Origin: an uncultured Acidobacteriia bacterium
GTDB lineage: Bacteria > Acidobacteriota > Terriglobia > Bryobacterales > Bryobacteraceae
NCBI GenBank assembly: GCA_903900705.1
Contig: CAIUOG010000054.1
Span: 49,267-113,266 of the forward strand
Length of the DNA: 64,000 nt
Direction of reading: 5' to 3'
Of this stretch, positions 7,568 to 16,941 are shown in pieces (the first letter of the stretch is position 1; each line of letters opens with the position of its first letter). The position numbers and the translations under genes are program-made. The notes under the pieces are model-generated. The model ran no database searches. It was not told the DNA's origin and worked only from the letters and a program-made list of their open reading frames with translations.

Positions 7568-8746
7568 TTAGCCTTCAGACTTGAGGGAGAGCAGCGTCCT
7601 GGCAACCGAATTAGCGACAACCTCCGCCAGGCGCACCGGTACCGCGTTGCCCAGTTGGCGCATCGCCTCCGTCCATGCGCCTCGAAAGATGTAATCATCC
7701 GGGAACGTTTGCAGGCGCGCGGCTTCACGGACCGTGAAATACCGCAGGGAGCCATCGGGCCGCGCGAGCATATTCTCCCCACCCGGTACGCCATGATCTC
7801 CGGCCTTGAGGGTCTTGGCGGGCTCATCCAGGGGACTACCGGTATGGCCGGGATAGCTGCGCGCGCCCGGGTTAAACCGATGATTCGGAATCGTATTACC
7901 GGGGAACTTTTCGGGATCGGGCAAGTCGCTGATGGCGTCTCTGACCGTGAGCCAGGGAACCACCTGGTCCCCGAAGAGATCGCCGCGTCTCACTTTTTCG
8001 ACACGGGCGCCGAGACGCTCTTCGAGATTGGGGCGGTCTTTTTTCGCGACCCGGTGCCTTTCCCAGTAGTCGCCCGTGATCCATTTCGCCTTTATCAGGG
8101 CATCCTCCGAATGCGTTTCCTGTGGAAAGCTCCATTCGACGCCAAGATCCGCGCGGAAACCAACGATCAGCACTCGCTCCCGCTTTTGAGGTACCCCGTA
8201 GTCTGCCGCGTTCAGCAATTCAGAAACAACGTGGTACTCTGATCGGCCCCGGCTGGACGTTTCCTGCTTTTCGAGCCGCCTGCAATGATCGCGCCACGCT
8301 TCGTCTTTCTTCCGCAGAATGCCCGGGTAGCTGAGTTGCAGTCGAATGTACTCAAAGTAAGTCGCGAATGTCTCGCGCTTTAGCCCTTTGACATTTTCAA
8401 AAATAAACGCCTTCGGGCGAAGTTCGCGGACCGCGCGCACGGCCTCGGGGAACATATCGCGCTCATCCATGTAGCCCTTATGTTTGCCACCCATGGAAAA
8501 CGGTTGACACGGGGGTCCCCCGGAGACGACCATGATGTCACCGCGAAGCGTGTCGTAGAGGAACTCGCGCACATCCATCTCATGCAGGGGCCACTGATCC
8601 ACGTGGCGCGCATGATGTCGCTGATTCTCTCTGAAGGTTTCGCATGCGTCGGAATTCCATTCAATCACCGCCGCGTGATTAAATCCGGCCTTGGCCATTC
8701 CGATAGCCATGCCTCCCGCGCCGGCGAACAGTTCAACACTCCGCAT
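7568..8746 (-). CDS. DNA (cytosine-5-)-methyltransferase
   Basis: A complete C5-cytosine methylase of 392 residues that would protect the host sites of the adjoining nuclease. Motif I is L-F-A-G-A-G-G near residue 6, and motif IV G-G-P-P-C-Q-P-F near 74 holds the catalytic Cys. Motif VI is F-E-N-V near 115, motif VIII Q-K-R-E-R-V near 186, and motif X Q-L-G-N-A-V-P near 365. The region between VIII and IX is the target-recognition part. Its start overlaps the end of vsr by 14 bases, and its stop is one base from the nuclease start, so the three genes form one unit. Base composition is less G+C-rich than the flanking trp/aro block. Confidence 0.92.
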   Translation of the reverse strand: MRSVELFAGAGGMAIGMAKAGFNHAAVIEWNSDACETFRENQRHHARHVDQWPLHEMDVREFLYDTLRGDIMVVSGGPPCQPFSMGGKHKGYMDERDMFPEAVRAVRELRPKAFIFENVKGLKRETFATYFEYIRLQLSYPGILRKKDEAWRDHCRRLEKQETSSRGRSEYHVVSELLNAADYGVPQKRERVLIVGFRADLGVEWSFPQETHSEDALIKAKWITGDYWERHRVAKKDRPNLEERLGARVEKVRRGDLFGDQVVPWLTVRDAISDLPDPEKFPGNTIPNHRFNPGARSYPGHTGSPLDEPAKTLKAGDHGVPGGENMLARPDGSLRYFTVREAARLQTFPDDYIFRGAWTEAMRQLGNAVPVRLAEVVANSVARTLLSLKSEG

Positions 8747-9146
8747 CGAGAAATCTCCTCACCACTCTTTTCAGTCCCTCAGCGTTCCGCAGTTCGCATT
8801 CCCAGATGGTCAGCACCTTCCAACCCTCCCGAGCAAGCGCCTTCCTGTTTCTATCGTCCCTTTCGCGATTTCCCTCCAGCTTGGGGCCCCAGAATTCCGG
8901 TCTGGACTTTGGCATGCGCGCGAGCCCACAGTCTCGGTGCCGATGCCAGAAACAGCCATGAACGAAGATAACCTTCCGCCGCGGGCGGAACACGAGATCG
9001 GGACAACCGGGCAAGTCGCGCGCATGCAGGCGGTAACGATAACCGAGCGAGAACACCAGCTTTCTGACGGTGAGTTCGGGACGGGAATCCTTCGCGCGGA
9101 CGCGCGCCATAACTTGTGATCGTTCGGACTTCGAGATAGAGTCCAA
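8733..9146 (-). CDS. vsr: very short patch repair endonuclease Vsr
   Basis: A 137-residue protein of normal Vsr length. It begins with the family pattern R-S-Q-V-M-A-R-V-R-A-K-D-S-R-P-E. The catalytic region is L-P-G-C-P-D-L-V-F followed by V-F/I-F-V-H-G-C-F-W-H, with zinc-binding Cys/His residues after it (R-D-C-G and the C-terminal W-E-C-E). Vsr nicks beside T:G mismatches made when 5-methylcytosine deaminates, and so accompanies C5 methylases. It is the first gene of the cassette. Upstream, 9147-9231 separates it from tyrA and shows no gene. Confidence 0.92.
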   Translation of the reverse strand: MDSISKSERSQVMARVRAKDSRPELTVRKLVFSLGYRYRLHARDLPGCPDLVFRPRRKVIFVHGCFWHRHRDCGLARMPKSRPEFWGPKLEGNRERDDRNRKALAREGWKVLTIWECELRNAEGLKRVVRRFLDAEC

Positions 9147-9231
9147 AAAGCCCAGCTCCCCTGCACCAGAACTTAATTATGCACCGCGCCCGCAGCGCGC
9201 GCAGGGTAGCGGCCGCAACACCAGCGCACCC

Positions 9232-10044
9232 TTACGATTTCTCCCGAAGGCCCCGCGCAAACGAACTCCCGCGCCCGAATTCCGTCTCGAAATCCGCCCG
9301 CAGTGCCTGCAGCTTCCCGATATACGCATCCAGCGCCGCGCCAATCGCCGGCGCGTTCGTCTGCAGAATATCGCCCCAAAGCTCATACGAGCTCATCGCC
9401 AGACGAGTCATATCCATCAGACCCGGGCCGGCCACCTGCGCCGAATCCGGAGCCTGATCTTGCAGAACCGCCGCCAGCGCCGTGGAGGCCAGTTGTGGCA
9501 GGTGCGAACTCCAGCCTACCAGCCGGTCATGCTGCGCCGCATCGAGAATGATCTCCCGCGCCCCGAACAAACCAAGCCATTTGCGGAAAACGCGCGCAGT
9601 CGGGTGATCCGGTTCGCCGGTCAGAACCCAGGGGCGTCCGCGAAACAACTCCGCATCGGCCGCCGCCGCGCCACGCAGTTCCTTGCCGGCCATAGGATGC
9701 CCGCCCAGAAACGTGCAGCCCGCAAGACTCCGCGCCGCCTCTTCCGCGATCACCTGCTTCGTGCTGCCCGCGTCCGTCACCAACGTATCCCGGCGCACTA
9801 TCGGACCCAGTTGCCGCATGGTTTCGAGGATGCCGAAGATCGGCTGCGAAAGGAAGATCAGGTCCGCCGTGGCCGCCGCCTCTTCCAGCGTTACCCCGCC
9901 GTCAATCGCGCCGCGTTCGAGCGCCTGGTCCAGACTGCGCTGCGAACTCACGCCAACAATGCTGCCCGGATACCCCGCCTTACGCAACGCCAGACCAAAC
10001 GAGCCGCCGATCAGGCCGACGCCCACGATCGCGACTTTCCGCAT
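9232..10044 (-). CDS. tyrA: prephenate dehydrogenase
   Basis: A 270-residue enzyme of tyrosine synthesis, converting prephenate to 4-hydroxyphenylpyruvate with NAD(P)+. The N-terminal Rossmann motif is V-A-I-V-G-V-G-L-I-G-G-S. T-D-A-G-S-T-K lies near residue 91 and the family signature G-G-H-P-M-A-G-K-E near 114. A histidine-rich helix (A-A-Q-H-D-R-L-V-G-W-S-S-H-L-P) follows near 175. No ACT domain is fused. The start codon shares one base with the stop of the DAHP synthase gene (TAATG), so translation is coupled. Confidence 0.93.
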   Translation of the reverse strand: MRKVAIVGVGLIGGSFGLALRKAGYPGSIVGVSSQRSLDQALERGAIDGGVTLEEAAATADLIFLSQPIFGILETMRQLGPIVRRDTLVTDAGSTKQVIAEEAARSLAGCTFLGGHPMAGKELRGAAAADAELFRGRPWVLTGEPDHPTARVFRKWLGLFGAREIILDAAQHDRLVGWSSHLPQLASTALAAVLQDQAPDSAQVAGPGLMDMTRLAMSSYELWGDILQTNAPAIGAALDAYIGKLQALRADFETEFGRGSSFARGLREKS

Positions 10045-11057
10045 TAAACGCTCCGGCCGACCGCCGTCGCAATCAGACGCAGTTGCCCCATCAGTTCATT
10101 CAGCTGCGCCGGGTACATCGACTGCGCGCCGTCGCTCATCGCATGGTCCGGATCGTGATGCACTTCCATCAGCAACCCGTCAGCACCCGCCGCCACTGCG
10201 GCGCGCGCCATGGGAGGCACCAGATCCCGGCGTCCGGTGCCGTGCGAGGGGTCCGCAATCACCGGCAGATGCGACAGCTTCTGCAGCACCGGAATGGCGG
10301 AGACGTCGAAGGTGTTGCGGGTATAAGTCTCGAAGGTCCGGATGCCGCGCTCGCACAGCATCACGTCATAGTTCCCGCCGGACATGATGTATTCGGCGGA
10401 GAGCAACAGTTCTTCCACGGTGGCCGCGATGCCGCGCTTCAGCAGCACCGGCTTGCGAATCTTCCCCAGCGCCCGCAGCAGATTGAAGTTCTGCATGTTG
10501 CGCGCGCCAATCTGCAGAATGTCGGAGTACTGCGAGAGCAGCGGAATCTGCTCCTTCTCCATCACTTCGCTGATCACCAGCAACCCGCGCCGGTCCGCCG
10601 CCGCGCGCATGATCTGCAAGCCCTCTTCGCCCATGCCCTGAAAGCTATAGGGGGACGAACGGGGCTTAAACGCACCACCGCGAATCACCTTCGCACCGGC
10701 ATCGGCCACAATATCGGCCGAACGCTCAATCTGCTCCTGGCTTTCCACGCTGCACGGGCCCGCCATCACCACCACCTGCGAGCCGCCGATCTCAACGTCC
10801 TTGATCCGGATGACGGTGCCCTGCGGCCGGAAAGCCCGGCTCACCAGCTTATACGGCGATACGATGCGATGGACTTCCTTCACCCCGTCCATCTGCTCCA
10901 CCACCGCGGTATCGAAACTGTCTTTCCCGCCGACGCCGCCCAGCACGGTGTGAATGGTCCCCGTCGAGCGGTGTACGTCGAATCCGTCCTCAATCAGGCG
11001 ATCGATAATCTTCTGGACCTGGGCTTCCGTGGCCCCCTGCTGCATCACAACAAGCAT
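10044..11057 (-). CDS. aroF: 3-deoxy-7-phosphoheptulonate (DAHP) synthase, type I-beta
   Basis: The first enzyme of the shikimate pathway, joining phosphoenolpyruvate and erythrose 4-phosphate. It has 337 residues. An N-terminal ferredoxin-like regulatory domain (M-L-V-V-M-Q through residue 70, with H-T-V-L-G-G) precedes the barrel, as in Thermotoga-type enzymes. Barrel motifs include [31 protein letters not shown] near 205 and D-P-S-H-G-T-G. In such enzymes the N-domain mediates feedback by aromatic amino acids. Seven bases separate it from the chorismate mutase gene. Confidence 0.93.
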   Translation of the reverse strand: MLVVMQQGATEAQVQKIIDRLIEDGFDVHRSTGTIHTVLGGVGGKDSFDTAVVEQMDGVKEVHRIVSPYKLVSRAFRPQGTVIRIKDVEIGGSQVVVMAGPCSVESQEQIERSADIVADAGAKVIRGGAFKPRSSPYSFQGMGEEGLQIMRAAADRRGLLVISEVMEKEQIPLLSQYSDILQIGARNMQNFNLLRALGKIRKPVLLKRGIAATVEELLLSAEYIMSGGNYDVMLCERGIRTFETYTRNTFDVSAIPVLQKLSHLPVIADPSHGTGRRDLVPPMARAAVAAGADGLLMEVHHDPDHAMSDGAQSMYPAQLNELMGQLRLIATAVGRSV

Positions 11058-11064
11058 TGATTTC

Positions 11065-11367
11065 TTATGAACCTTTTTCTTCCATGCGGACCTTCTGCAC
11101 GCGTCGCATTTCGTCTATAATCCGCTCGAAAATACGTTTCACGGCATCGTCCGGCAGAGGCCCTTTGTTATTCGACGTCACGTTCAGAAAAACCAGTTCC
11201 TCACGCTTCGGCTCGTAAATCGCCATCTGCGACTCTTTTTTGATTCGACCCACCTGTTCGACGATGGAAGTCCTTTCATTCAGCAACTCCACCAGCCGGC
11301 GGTCTACGTCATCGATGCGCTCGCGGCAATGGGCGAGAGCGCTTAAGGGATCACCTGACATCGACAT
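11065..11367 (-). CDS. chorismate mutase, AroQ class
   Basis: A 100-residue all-helical chorismate mutase converting chorismate to prephenate. The AroQ pattern is visible: [18 protein letters not shown] near residue 15, K-K-E near 43, then Y-E-P-K-R-E-E and a final helix with [11 protein letters not shown]. It stands alone rather than fused to DAHP synthase or prephenate enzymes, but is coded directly between trpA and aroF. The genes after it supply the regulated first step and the next step to tyrosine. Confidence 0.9.
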   Translation of the reverse strand: MSMSGDPLSALAHCRERIDDVDRRLVELLNERTSIVEQVGRIKKESQMAIYEPKREELVFLNVTSNNKGPLPDDAVKRIFERIIDEMRRVQKVRMEEKGS

Positions 11368-11382
11368 TTAAGATATCGCGGC

Positions 11383-12171
11383 CTATGCCGCCGGGCCCGC
11401 CAACGGACCGCAGAGATCCCGCAGGAAGCCTTCGAGTTTGCTGGAATCGGAGTGAATCTGCCGTACAATCGCGCTGCCCACCACCACCGCTTCCACCTTG
11501 CCCGCGAGCGACGCCACATGCGCCGGTGTGGAGATGCCGAAGCCCATGGCGAGGGGCAGTTTCGTAATGGCGCGCATGCGGTCCACCAGCGGCATGGCGG
11601 AGGACGAAATATTGTCCTGCTCGCCGGTGATGCCGGTGCGCGAAACCAGATAAATGAAGCCGCTCGAATACTCCGCCACCAGTTTCAGGCGTGCGTCCGT
11701 ACTGGTGGGCGCGGCGAGGAACACCGTATCGAGGCCCGCGTCTCGCATCACCTTCACGTACTCGCCGGCCTCTTCCACGCTCACGTCCGTCAGCAGGCAG
11801 CCGTCAATGCCGGCAGCCTTCGCGTCCTTCGCCAGACGTTCAAACCCGTAGCGAAGCGCGGGGTTCAGGTAGGTAAAGAGCAGCAGCGGTATCTGCGAGG
11901 TCTGCCGGATCTCCGCGGCAATCGCCAGCACCCGCGCGAGGTTGGTGCCGGCTTTGATGGCGCGGTCGCCCGCCTGCTGAATCACGGGGCCATCGGCAAT
12001 CGGGTCGGAGAACGGCACGCCGAGTTCAATCAGATCCGCTCCGGCCCGTTCCATAGAGGCCACGAAGCCCGCCGTCGATTCCGGATTCGGGTCGCCCGCC
12101 GTCAGGTACGCAATCATGCCGGTGCGGTTTTCCGCCCGGAGCCTTTCAAATAACTGAGCGATGCGGGTCAC
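11383..12171 (-). CDS. trpA: tryptophan synthase alpha chain
   Basis: A 262-residue TIM barrel that cleaves indole-3-glycerol phosphate and channels indole to TrpB. Family landmarks: Y-L-T-A-G-D-P-N-P near residue 23, the catalytic Glu in [18 protein letters not shown] near 44-61, the catalytic Asp in C-L-L-T-D-V-S near 127, the phosphate-binding loop V-S-R-T-G-I-T-G near 175, and G-F-G-I-S-T near 211. It overlaps the trpB stop by four bases (ATGA). Confidence 0.96.
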   Translation of the reverse strand: MTRIAQLFERLRAENRTGMIAYLTAGDPNPESTAGFVASMERAGADLIELGVPFSDPIADGPVIQQAGDRAIKAGTNLARVLAIAAEIRQTSQIPLLLFTYLNPALRYGFERLAKDAKAAGIDGCLLTDVSVEEAGEYVKVMRDAGLDTVFLAAPTSTDARLKLVAEYSSGFIYLVSRTGITGEQDNISSSAMPLVDRMRAITKLPLAMGFGISTPAHVASLAGKVEAVVVGSAIVRQIHSDSSKLEGFLRDLCGPLAGPAA

Positions 12172-13367
12172 GCCTGGTCCATTTCCTTCAGATTTTCTCT
12201 GTAGATGTCGATATCTTTGTCGCCGCGGCCAGAGAGGTTCACGATGAAAATCTCGCCGGGGTGCTCGGGCGCAATGCGAATCGCCTCCGCCACCGCGTGC
12301 GCCGATTCGAGCGCCGGAATAATGCCTTCCGTGCGACTCAGCGTCACCGCGGCCGCAATCGCCTGGTCGTCCCCGCAGGAGCGATACTCGGCTCGGCCCA
12401 GGTCATGCAGCCAGGCATGTTCCGGCCCCACCGAGGCATAATCCAAGCCGGCCGACACAGAGTGCGTCAGCGCGATCTGCCCATCCTCATCCTGCAGCAG
12501 ATAGCTGCGTGTCCCCTGCAGCACGCCGGGCGAACCGCCGGAGAAGCGCGCCGCGTGCAACCCGAGTTCCGCGCCGCTGCCGCCGGCCTCCACGCCGATC
12601 AGTCGCACGCCGTCATCCTCAATAAACGGATGGAAGAGACCGATCGCGTTGCTGCCGCCGCCCACGCAGGCAATGGCGACATCCGGCAGACGGCCTTCCG
12701 CCTCCAGAATCTGCTCGCGCGCTTCCTGGCCGATCACGCGATGGAAATCGCGCACCATCGCCGGATAGGGATGCGCGCCCAGGGCCGAACCGAGCAGGTA
12801 ATGCGTGTGCGAAACGTTCGTCACCCAGTCCCGCATGGCTTCGCTGATGGCGTCTTTGAGAGTCCGGCTGCCGGAGGTGACGGGGACAACGGTCGCGCCC
12901 AGCAGGCGCATGCGGAAGACGTTGAGGCGCTGCCGCCGCATGTCTTCCTCGCCCATGTAAACGGTGCAATCGAGCCCGAACAGCGCGCAGACCGTGGCCG
13001 TGGCAACGCCATGCTGACCGGCGCCGGTTTCGGCGATAATCCGCTTCTTCCCCATGCGCCGGGCGAGGAGGGCCTGGCCGAGGCAGTTATTGATCTTGTG
13101 CGCGCCGGTGTGCAGCAGATCTTCGCGCTTGATGTAGATCTTTGCGCCGCCCAGTTGCGCCGATAGCCGTTTGGCAAAGTAAAGCGGCGTGGGGCGGCCC
13201 GCGTAGGTCTTCAGCAGGTGATCCAGTTCGGCGTGAAAGGCCGGGTCCAGCCGGGCCTCCGCGTAGACATTCTGCAGTTCTTCGAGCGGCGACATCAGAA
13301 CTTCGGGAACGTAACGTCCGCCGTAGGGTCCGAAATGCCCCCCTGCATCGGGTTGAGTAGAGATCAT
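12168..13367 (-). CDS. trpB: tryptophan synthase beta chain
   Basis: A PLP enzyme of 399 residues joining indole and serine. The PLP lysine is in H-T-G-A-H-K-I-N-N near residue 85, the catalytic Glu in A-E-T-G-A-G-Q-H-G near 110, and the phosphate loop G-G-G-S-N-A-I-G near 233. The N-terminus [11 protein letters not shown] is the standard TrpB1 form. It lies between trpF and trpA with four-base overlaps on both sides. Confidence 0.97.
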   Translation of the reverse strand: MISTQPDAGGHFGPYGGRYVPEVLMSPLEELQNVYAEARLDPAFHAELDHLLKTYAGRPTPLYFAKRLSAQLGGAKIYIKREDLLHTGAHKINNCLGQALLARRMGKKRIIAETGAGQHGVATATVCALFGLDCTVYMGEEDMRRQRLNVFRMRLLGATVVPVTSGSRTLKDAISEAMRDWVTNVSHTHYLLGSALGAHPYPAMVRDFHRVIGQEAREQILEAEGRLPDVAIACVGGGSNAIGLFHPFIEDDGVRLIGVEAGGSGAELGLHAARFSGGSPGVLQGTRSYLLQDEDGQIALTHSVSAGLDYASVGPEHAWLHDLGRAEYRSCGDDQAIAAAVTLSRTEGIIPALESAHAVAEAIRIAPEHPGEIFIVNLSGRGDKDIDIYRENLKEMDQA

Positions 13368-13942
13368 TGGTTGAGAGCTGCCTTAATAAACGATTTCATT
13401 CGGGCGTGGTCTTTCCGGCCCGGCGAGGCTTCCACGCCTGACGCGATATCCACGCCCCAGGGCTGCGCGCTTTCGATTGCCGCCCGCACGTTTTCCGGCG
13501 TCAGACCGCCCGCCAGAACCACCGGTTTCGAAACCGCGGCCGCCAGCGGCCAGTCGAACGCGCGGCCCGAACCGGGTCCATCGAGCAACAGCGCCTCGGC
13601 CGGATAATCGGGGATCGCCGTCATCTCCGGCAGCACGCGAAACGCCTTCCAGACCCGGATGCCCTGGCCGGGATGCGCTTCCGGAGTCTCGCTGCCGTGC
13701 AACTGAGCGACATCGAGCCCCAGTTCCGCCGTCAGGTGTTCGATCCGCGCCGGGGCTTCGTCCACGTACACGCCCACCTTCCAGATGTTCGCGGGAACCT
13801 CGCCGATCCACTCCGCCAGAGCCTCCGGACGGACGGACCGGGGACTTCGGTCATAAAAGATAAACCCCAGCGCCCGCGCGCCGAACTCCACCGCGGCGAG
13901 CGCATCCTCGCGATTCGTAATGCCGCAGATCTTCACGAACAT
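13364..13942 (-). CDS. trpF: phosphoribosylanthranilate isomerase
   Basis: A 192-residue barrel, slightly short of the usual 200. Motifs: V-K-I-C-G-I-T-N at the N-terminus with the catalytic Cys, F-Y-D-R-S-P-R-S-V near residue 30, Q-L-H-G near 82, L-L-D-G-P-G-S-G near 122, A-G-G-L-T-P-E-N-V near 144, and V-D-I-A-S-G-V-E near 163. It catalyses the Amadori rearrangement of tryptophan synthesis. Its ATG shares one base with the trpC stop (TGATG). Confidence 0.95.
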   Translation of the reverse strand: MFVKICGITNREDALAAVEFGARALGFIFYDRSPRSVRPEALAEWIGEVPANIWKVGVYVDEAPARIEHLTAELGLDVAQLHGSETPEAHPGQGIRVWKAFRVLPEMTAIPDYPAEALLLDGPGSGRAFDWPLAAAVSKPVVLAGGLTPENVRAAIESAQPWGVDIASGVEASPGRKDHARMKSFIKAALNQ

Positions 13943-14727
13943 CAGGCCACCAGTTCCCGCAGGGCCCGCGTCGCGTCCCCTGATTTCACCAGATGCTCGC
14001 CCACCAGGAACGCGTCAAATCCCGCTGCCATCAGTTGACGGACGTCGGCGGCATGGAAAATCCCGCTCTCGCTGACCTTCGTGACCCCGGCGGGAATGCG
14101 CGGGGCAAGTTCCACGGAGGTATCGAGCGAGACATGGAAAGTGCGCAGATCCCGGTTGTTGATGCCGATGATTTCCGCGCCGGACTTCACGGCAAGGTCC
14201 ACCTCGGCAGCGTCATGCGCTTCCACCAGTGCCGCCAAGCCGAAACTCGCCGCCAGTTCGCGGTAATCGCGCAGTTGCGCCTCGTCCAGAATCGCGACAA
14301 TAAGCAAAATCGCGTCCGCGCCGTGGGCCGCCGCTTCCACCACGTGATACTCGGAAACCGTGAAATCCTTGCGGATCACCGGCAGGGAGCAGGCGGCGCG
14401 GGCGGCATGAAGGTCGGCCAGACTGCCCTGAAAGAAGTCCCGGTCCGTGAGCACGGAAAGCGCCACCGCGCCACCCTGTTCGTAGCGGACGGCGAGTTCG
14501 GCCGGCCGGAAGTCTTCCACCAGGACGCCTTTGCTGGGCGAGGCCTTCTTGATTTCCGAGATCACAGCGGGCCGTTTGGAGCGCAGGGCGGCGGCGAAAT
14601 CGCGGCGATTGGCGCGCGCGGCTTCGGCCATTTCGCGCAAAACGGGGAGCGGAACAGAGGCCTCCCGCAGCTCCTCGCGTTTGCGGGAGACAATACGGGC
14701 CAGGATGTCCGGTGTCGCGGGGGTCAA
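13942..14727 (-). CDS. trpC: indole-3-glycerol phosphate synthase
   Basis: A 261-residue barrel closing the indole ring. Motifs: the N-terminal I-V-S-R-K-R-E-E-L, V-I-S-E-I-K-K-A-S-P-S-K-G near residue 54, V-L-T-D-R-D-F-F-Q-G near 91, P-V-I-R-K-D-F near 115, V-E-A-H-D-A near 167, I-G-I-N-N-R-D-L near 185 and V-S-E-S-G-I near 218. The start is a TTG at 14727 with no obvious Shine-Dalgarno. It is the first gene of the seven-gene operon in this window; trpE and trpD are not here. A 57-base gap separates it from the divergent gene at 14785. Confidence 0.95.
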   Translation of the reverse strand: MTPATPDILARIVSRKREELREASVPLPVLREMAEAARANRRDFAAALRSKRPAVISEIKKASPSKGVLVEDFRPAELAVRYEQGGAVALSVLTDRDFFQGSLADLHAARAACSLPVIRKDFTVSEYHVVEAAAHGADAILLIVAILDEAQLRDYRELAASFGLAALVEAHDAAEVDLAVKSGAEIIGINNRDLRTFHVSLDTSVELAPRIPAGVTKVSESGIFHAADVRQLMAAGFDAFLVGEHLVKSGDATRALRELVA

Positions 14728-14784
14728 AATTCATCGTATCGCAGGCGTGCCCCCGCGCCTTCGGGTAAGCGAAACTAGGAGGGT

Positions 14785-15222
14785 ATGCCTACACCGTTTG
14801 AAAGTGCTTCCCTGTTACTGACCCTGTACGATCAGCGCCGTGAAGATAAGCTCCGCCAGGGCCGCGACCACTTCTTCGGCTTCGCGCCGAAGACCTTCGA
14901 AGAATTCATGGGCGGCATCTACGGCCCCCACAGCGGTCTGATTCGCATGGTCATCAGCTACTGGGACATGGCCTGTTCTTTTGTTGTCAACGGCGCAATC
15001 GACGAGAAGATGTTCCTCGATGCGGCCGGCGGCGAGTTCATTATTGTCTTCGGCAAGATCGAGCCGTTCCTCGCGCAGGCCCGCGATGCCTTTGGAAACG
15101 CCGGGTTTGCGGCGAATCTCGAAAAGGTGACGATGGGCATGCCCAACGCCCGCGAGCGCGTCGACACCACCATGTCCCGCATCAACGCCATGCTCGCGCA
15201 GCGGGCGGCTTCACAGAACTAA
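14785..15222 (+). CDS. hypothetical cytoplasmic protein
   Basis: A 145-residue soluble protein with no recognised domain. It is rich in aromatics in the middle (F-F-G-F-A-P-K-T-F-E-E-F-M-G-G-I-Y-G). It has no signal peptide or certain membrane segment and ends in a helix with paired alanines. AGGAGG directly before the ATG predicts strong initiation. It is divergent from trpC and convergent with the DUF58 gene, overlapping that stop by four bases. The length and residue pattern resemble small conserved acidobacterial proteins of unknown role. Confidence 0.75.
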   Translation: MPTPFESASLLLTLYDQRREDKLRQGRDHFFGFAPKTFEEFMGGIYGPHSGLIRMVISYWDMACSFVVNGAIDEKMFLDAAGGEFIIVFGKIEPFLAQARDAFGNAGFAANLEKVTMGMPNARERVDTTMSRINAMLAQRAASQN

Positions 15223-16283
15223 TCCGCTTCCATACGCCAGCCGGCCTCCGCAAAAGCTTCGGGCGCAAGCGTGAAGACGATGTGGACGCCGGCCGGATCC
15301 TCCGGAGCAGCAACGGCCGCATCGGAGATTCGCCCCGCCAGTGGCTCCACCAGAGCCAGATACCGCAGCGTCGCGTAAACCTCCCGCTCTTCCCCGCCCT
15401 GCGACCGCAGCGTCACGGCCAGATCCCGTTCGGAAAGATTACATACCAGATAAGCGCACTGTTCGACCGCCCGCTCAAACCAGTCATTCCGATCAGCGGG
15501 GATTCTCCGATCCAGATAGATCTCCACCGCGCGCAATTCGTCCCTGCTGAACTCCCGCACCTGCAGACTGCCGGTGTGCGCGGTGCTCTTCCAGTCCACC
15601 AGGCGCGCGCTGTCGGTCAGCTCATACGGACGGAGACGATAGAAATCGAGGCCCGTACCGCGCGATTGCGCTTCCACCTCCCCGGCAATCTGCTCCAGCA
15701 GCGCCTCCGCCTTCGGGTGCGGTTCGAGCGACGGATACACAATGGTTTCCCGATGCAGTTCCACGCTCGCGCTCTTCCGAAGAAAGCCAAAAGGAAACTT
15801 TGTCGAAAGCACGAAGAGGTTGTCATGGTGCCGTCCGCGCCAGGGGAACGTCACCGGCACGTTCGCGTCCATGGCGGTGCGTCCGGGAATCAGGGGGAAG
15901 TAAACAGGCCCGGTGAGAATCGACGGCGTATCGTTCAGCGGGTCTTTTCTGCCGGAAAGCTCAATGGAAAATGAGGGCGTCAGGTACTTCAGGTTGGTGA
16001 TCCGTACAACCGCGGGAGTCCTCGCCTTCGCCGACACATGCTCCGGGAGAATCAGTTCCAGTTCGAGGCCCGCCAGCACCAGCCGGCTGATAAAGCCGGA
16101 GACCAGCAGCAGGGCCAGCATGGAGGAAAACACCAGAAACAGCAGGTTATTGGCTGAAAGGAAAGCGCCCGCGCCGGTGAGCAGCAGAGCGAGAAGGAAG
16201 AGCAGGCCACCCCGCGTGACGCGATGCCGCATACGCCGGTCAGACAGGCGTCGAAGAGTGCTCCATGCGCGGCGCAGGATCAA
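15219..16283 (-). CDS. DUF58-domain membrane protein
   Basis: A 354-residue protein with two adjacent hydrophobic segments near residues 26-45 and 48-68, then an extracytoplasmic-type beta region. The DUF58 core is R-G-T-G-L-D-F-Y-R-L-R-P-Y near residue 215, followed by D-S-A-R-L-V-D-W-K-S-T-A-H. DUF58 proteins usually sit beside MoxR ATPases and VWA proteins and are thought to act in assembly or maturation of envelope complexes. No MoxR gene adjoins this copy, so it may work with partners coded elsewhere. Confidence 0.85.
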   Translation of the reverse strand: MILRRAWSTLRRLSDRRMRHRVTRGGLLFLLALLLTGAGAFLSANNLLFLVFSSMLALLLVSGFISRLVLAGLELELILPEHVSAKARTPAVVRITNLKYLTPSFSIELSGRKDPLNDTPSILTGPVYFPLIPGRTAMDANVPVTFPWRGRHHDNLFVLSTKFPFGFLRKSASVELHRETIVYPSLEPHPKAEALLEQIAGEVEAQSRGTGLDFYRLRPYELTDSARLVDWKSTAHTGSLQVREFSRDELRAVEIYLDRRIPADRNDWFERAVEQCAYLVCNLSERDLAVTLRSQGGEEREVYATLRYLALVEPLAGRISDAAVAAPEDPAGVHIVFTLAPEAFAEAGWRMEAD

Positions 16284-16304
16284 AATCCATTATGATGCTG
16301 AGTG

Positions 16305-16940
16305 ATGATTCGTTTTACCGTTCTTCTGATGGCATCCGCCCTGCTGGCGCCCCAGGCGTTACCCGCCGCGGACTGGAAGCAGCTTTTTAATGGCAGGGAT
16401 ATGAATGGCTGGGAACACGTCGGACCCGGTCAGTTCGTCATGGAGAACGGGCTGCTCAAGACCGAGGGCGGCATGGGCCTGCTGTGGTACAAGGGCCAGA
16501 AGTTCGGCAACTGCACCCTGCGCGTGGTCTTCAAGACCGTCTCCACGCCGGGCGCCAATTCGGGTGTCTACATCCGAATGGAAGAACCGCCCAAAGACCC
16601 TTGGTATGGCGTCCACAATGGCTTTGAAGTGCAGATCGATGGCCAGGCGGACGACTGGCATGCCACCGGCGCGATTTATTCTCTCTCGAAGATTGAAAAG
16701 CGCGTGCAGAAGCCGGCGGGCGAGTGGAACACCATGGAAATCACGCTGAAGGGTTCTGAGACCATCGTGCGCCTGAACGGCGAAGTGGTGAATGACTTCA
16801 AACAGGGCGGGCCGGTGCCGGACCGCAAACAATGGTATGAACCCGTGCGCGGTCCCCGGCCCGACCAGGGCTACATCGGCCTGCAGAATCACGACGGCAA
16901 GTCCGTCGTGATGTTCAAAGAAATCTCCGTGAAGCAGTAA
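16305..16940 (+). CDS. secreted DUF1080 (3-keto-disaccharide hydrolase-like) protein
   Basis: A protein of about 211 residues with a signal peptide (I-R-F-T-V-L-L-M-A-S-A-L-L, cleavage after A-A-D). It contains a DUF1080 jelly-roll fold: W-K-Q-L-F-N-G-R-D-M-N-G-W, then G-L-L-K-T-E-G-G-M-G, S-G-V-Y-I-R, and the C-terminal Y-I-G-L-Q-N-H-D-G-K-S-V-V-M-F-K-E-I. The family has concanavalin-like relatives, and some members hydrolyse 3-keto-glycosides. The ATG at 16305 is used; a GTG one codon earlier is equally possible. It is the only gene of its unit, between convergent and divergent neighbours. Confidence 0.82.
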   Translation: MIRFTVLLMASALLAPQALPAADWKQLFNGRDMNGWEHVGPGQFVMENGLLKTEGGMGLLWYKGQKFGNCTLRVVFKTVSTPGANSGVYIRMEEPPKDPWYGVHNGFEVQIDGQADDWHATGAIYSLSKIEKRVQKPAGEWNTMEITLKGSETIVRLNGEVVNDFKQGGPVPDRKQWYEPVRGPRPDQGYIGLQNHDGKSVVMFKEISVKQ

Positions 16941-16941
16941 T

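Noticed and set aside
7567..7827. N-terminal extension of the restriction nuclease frame
   Set aside because: It overlaps the end of the methylase gene; the ATG at 7566 gives a normal Eco29kI-type start.
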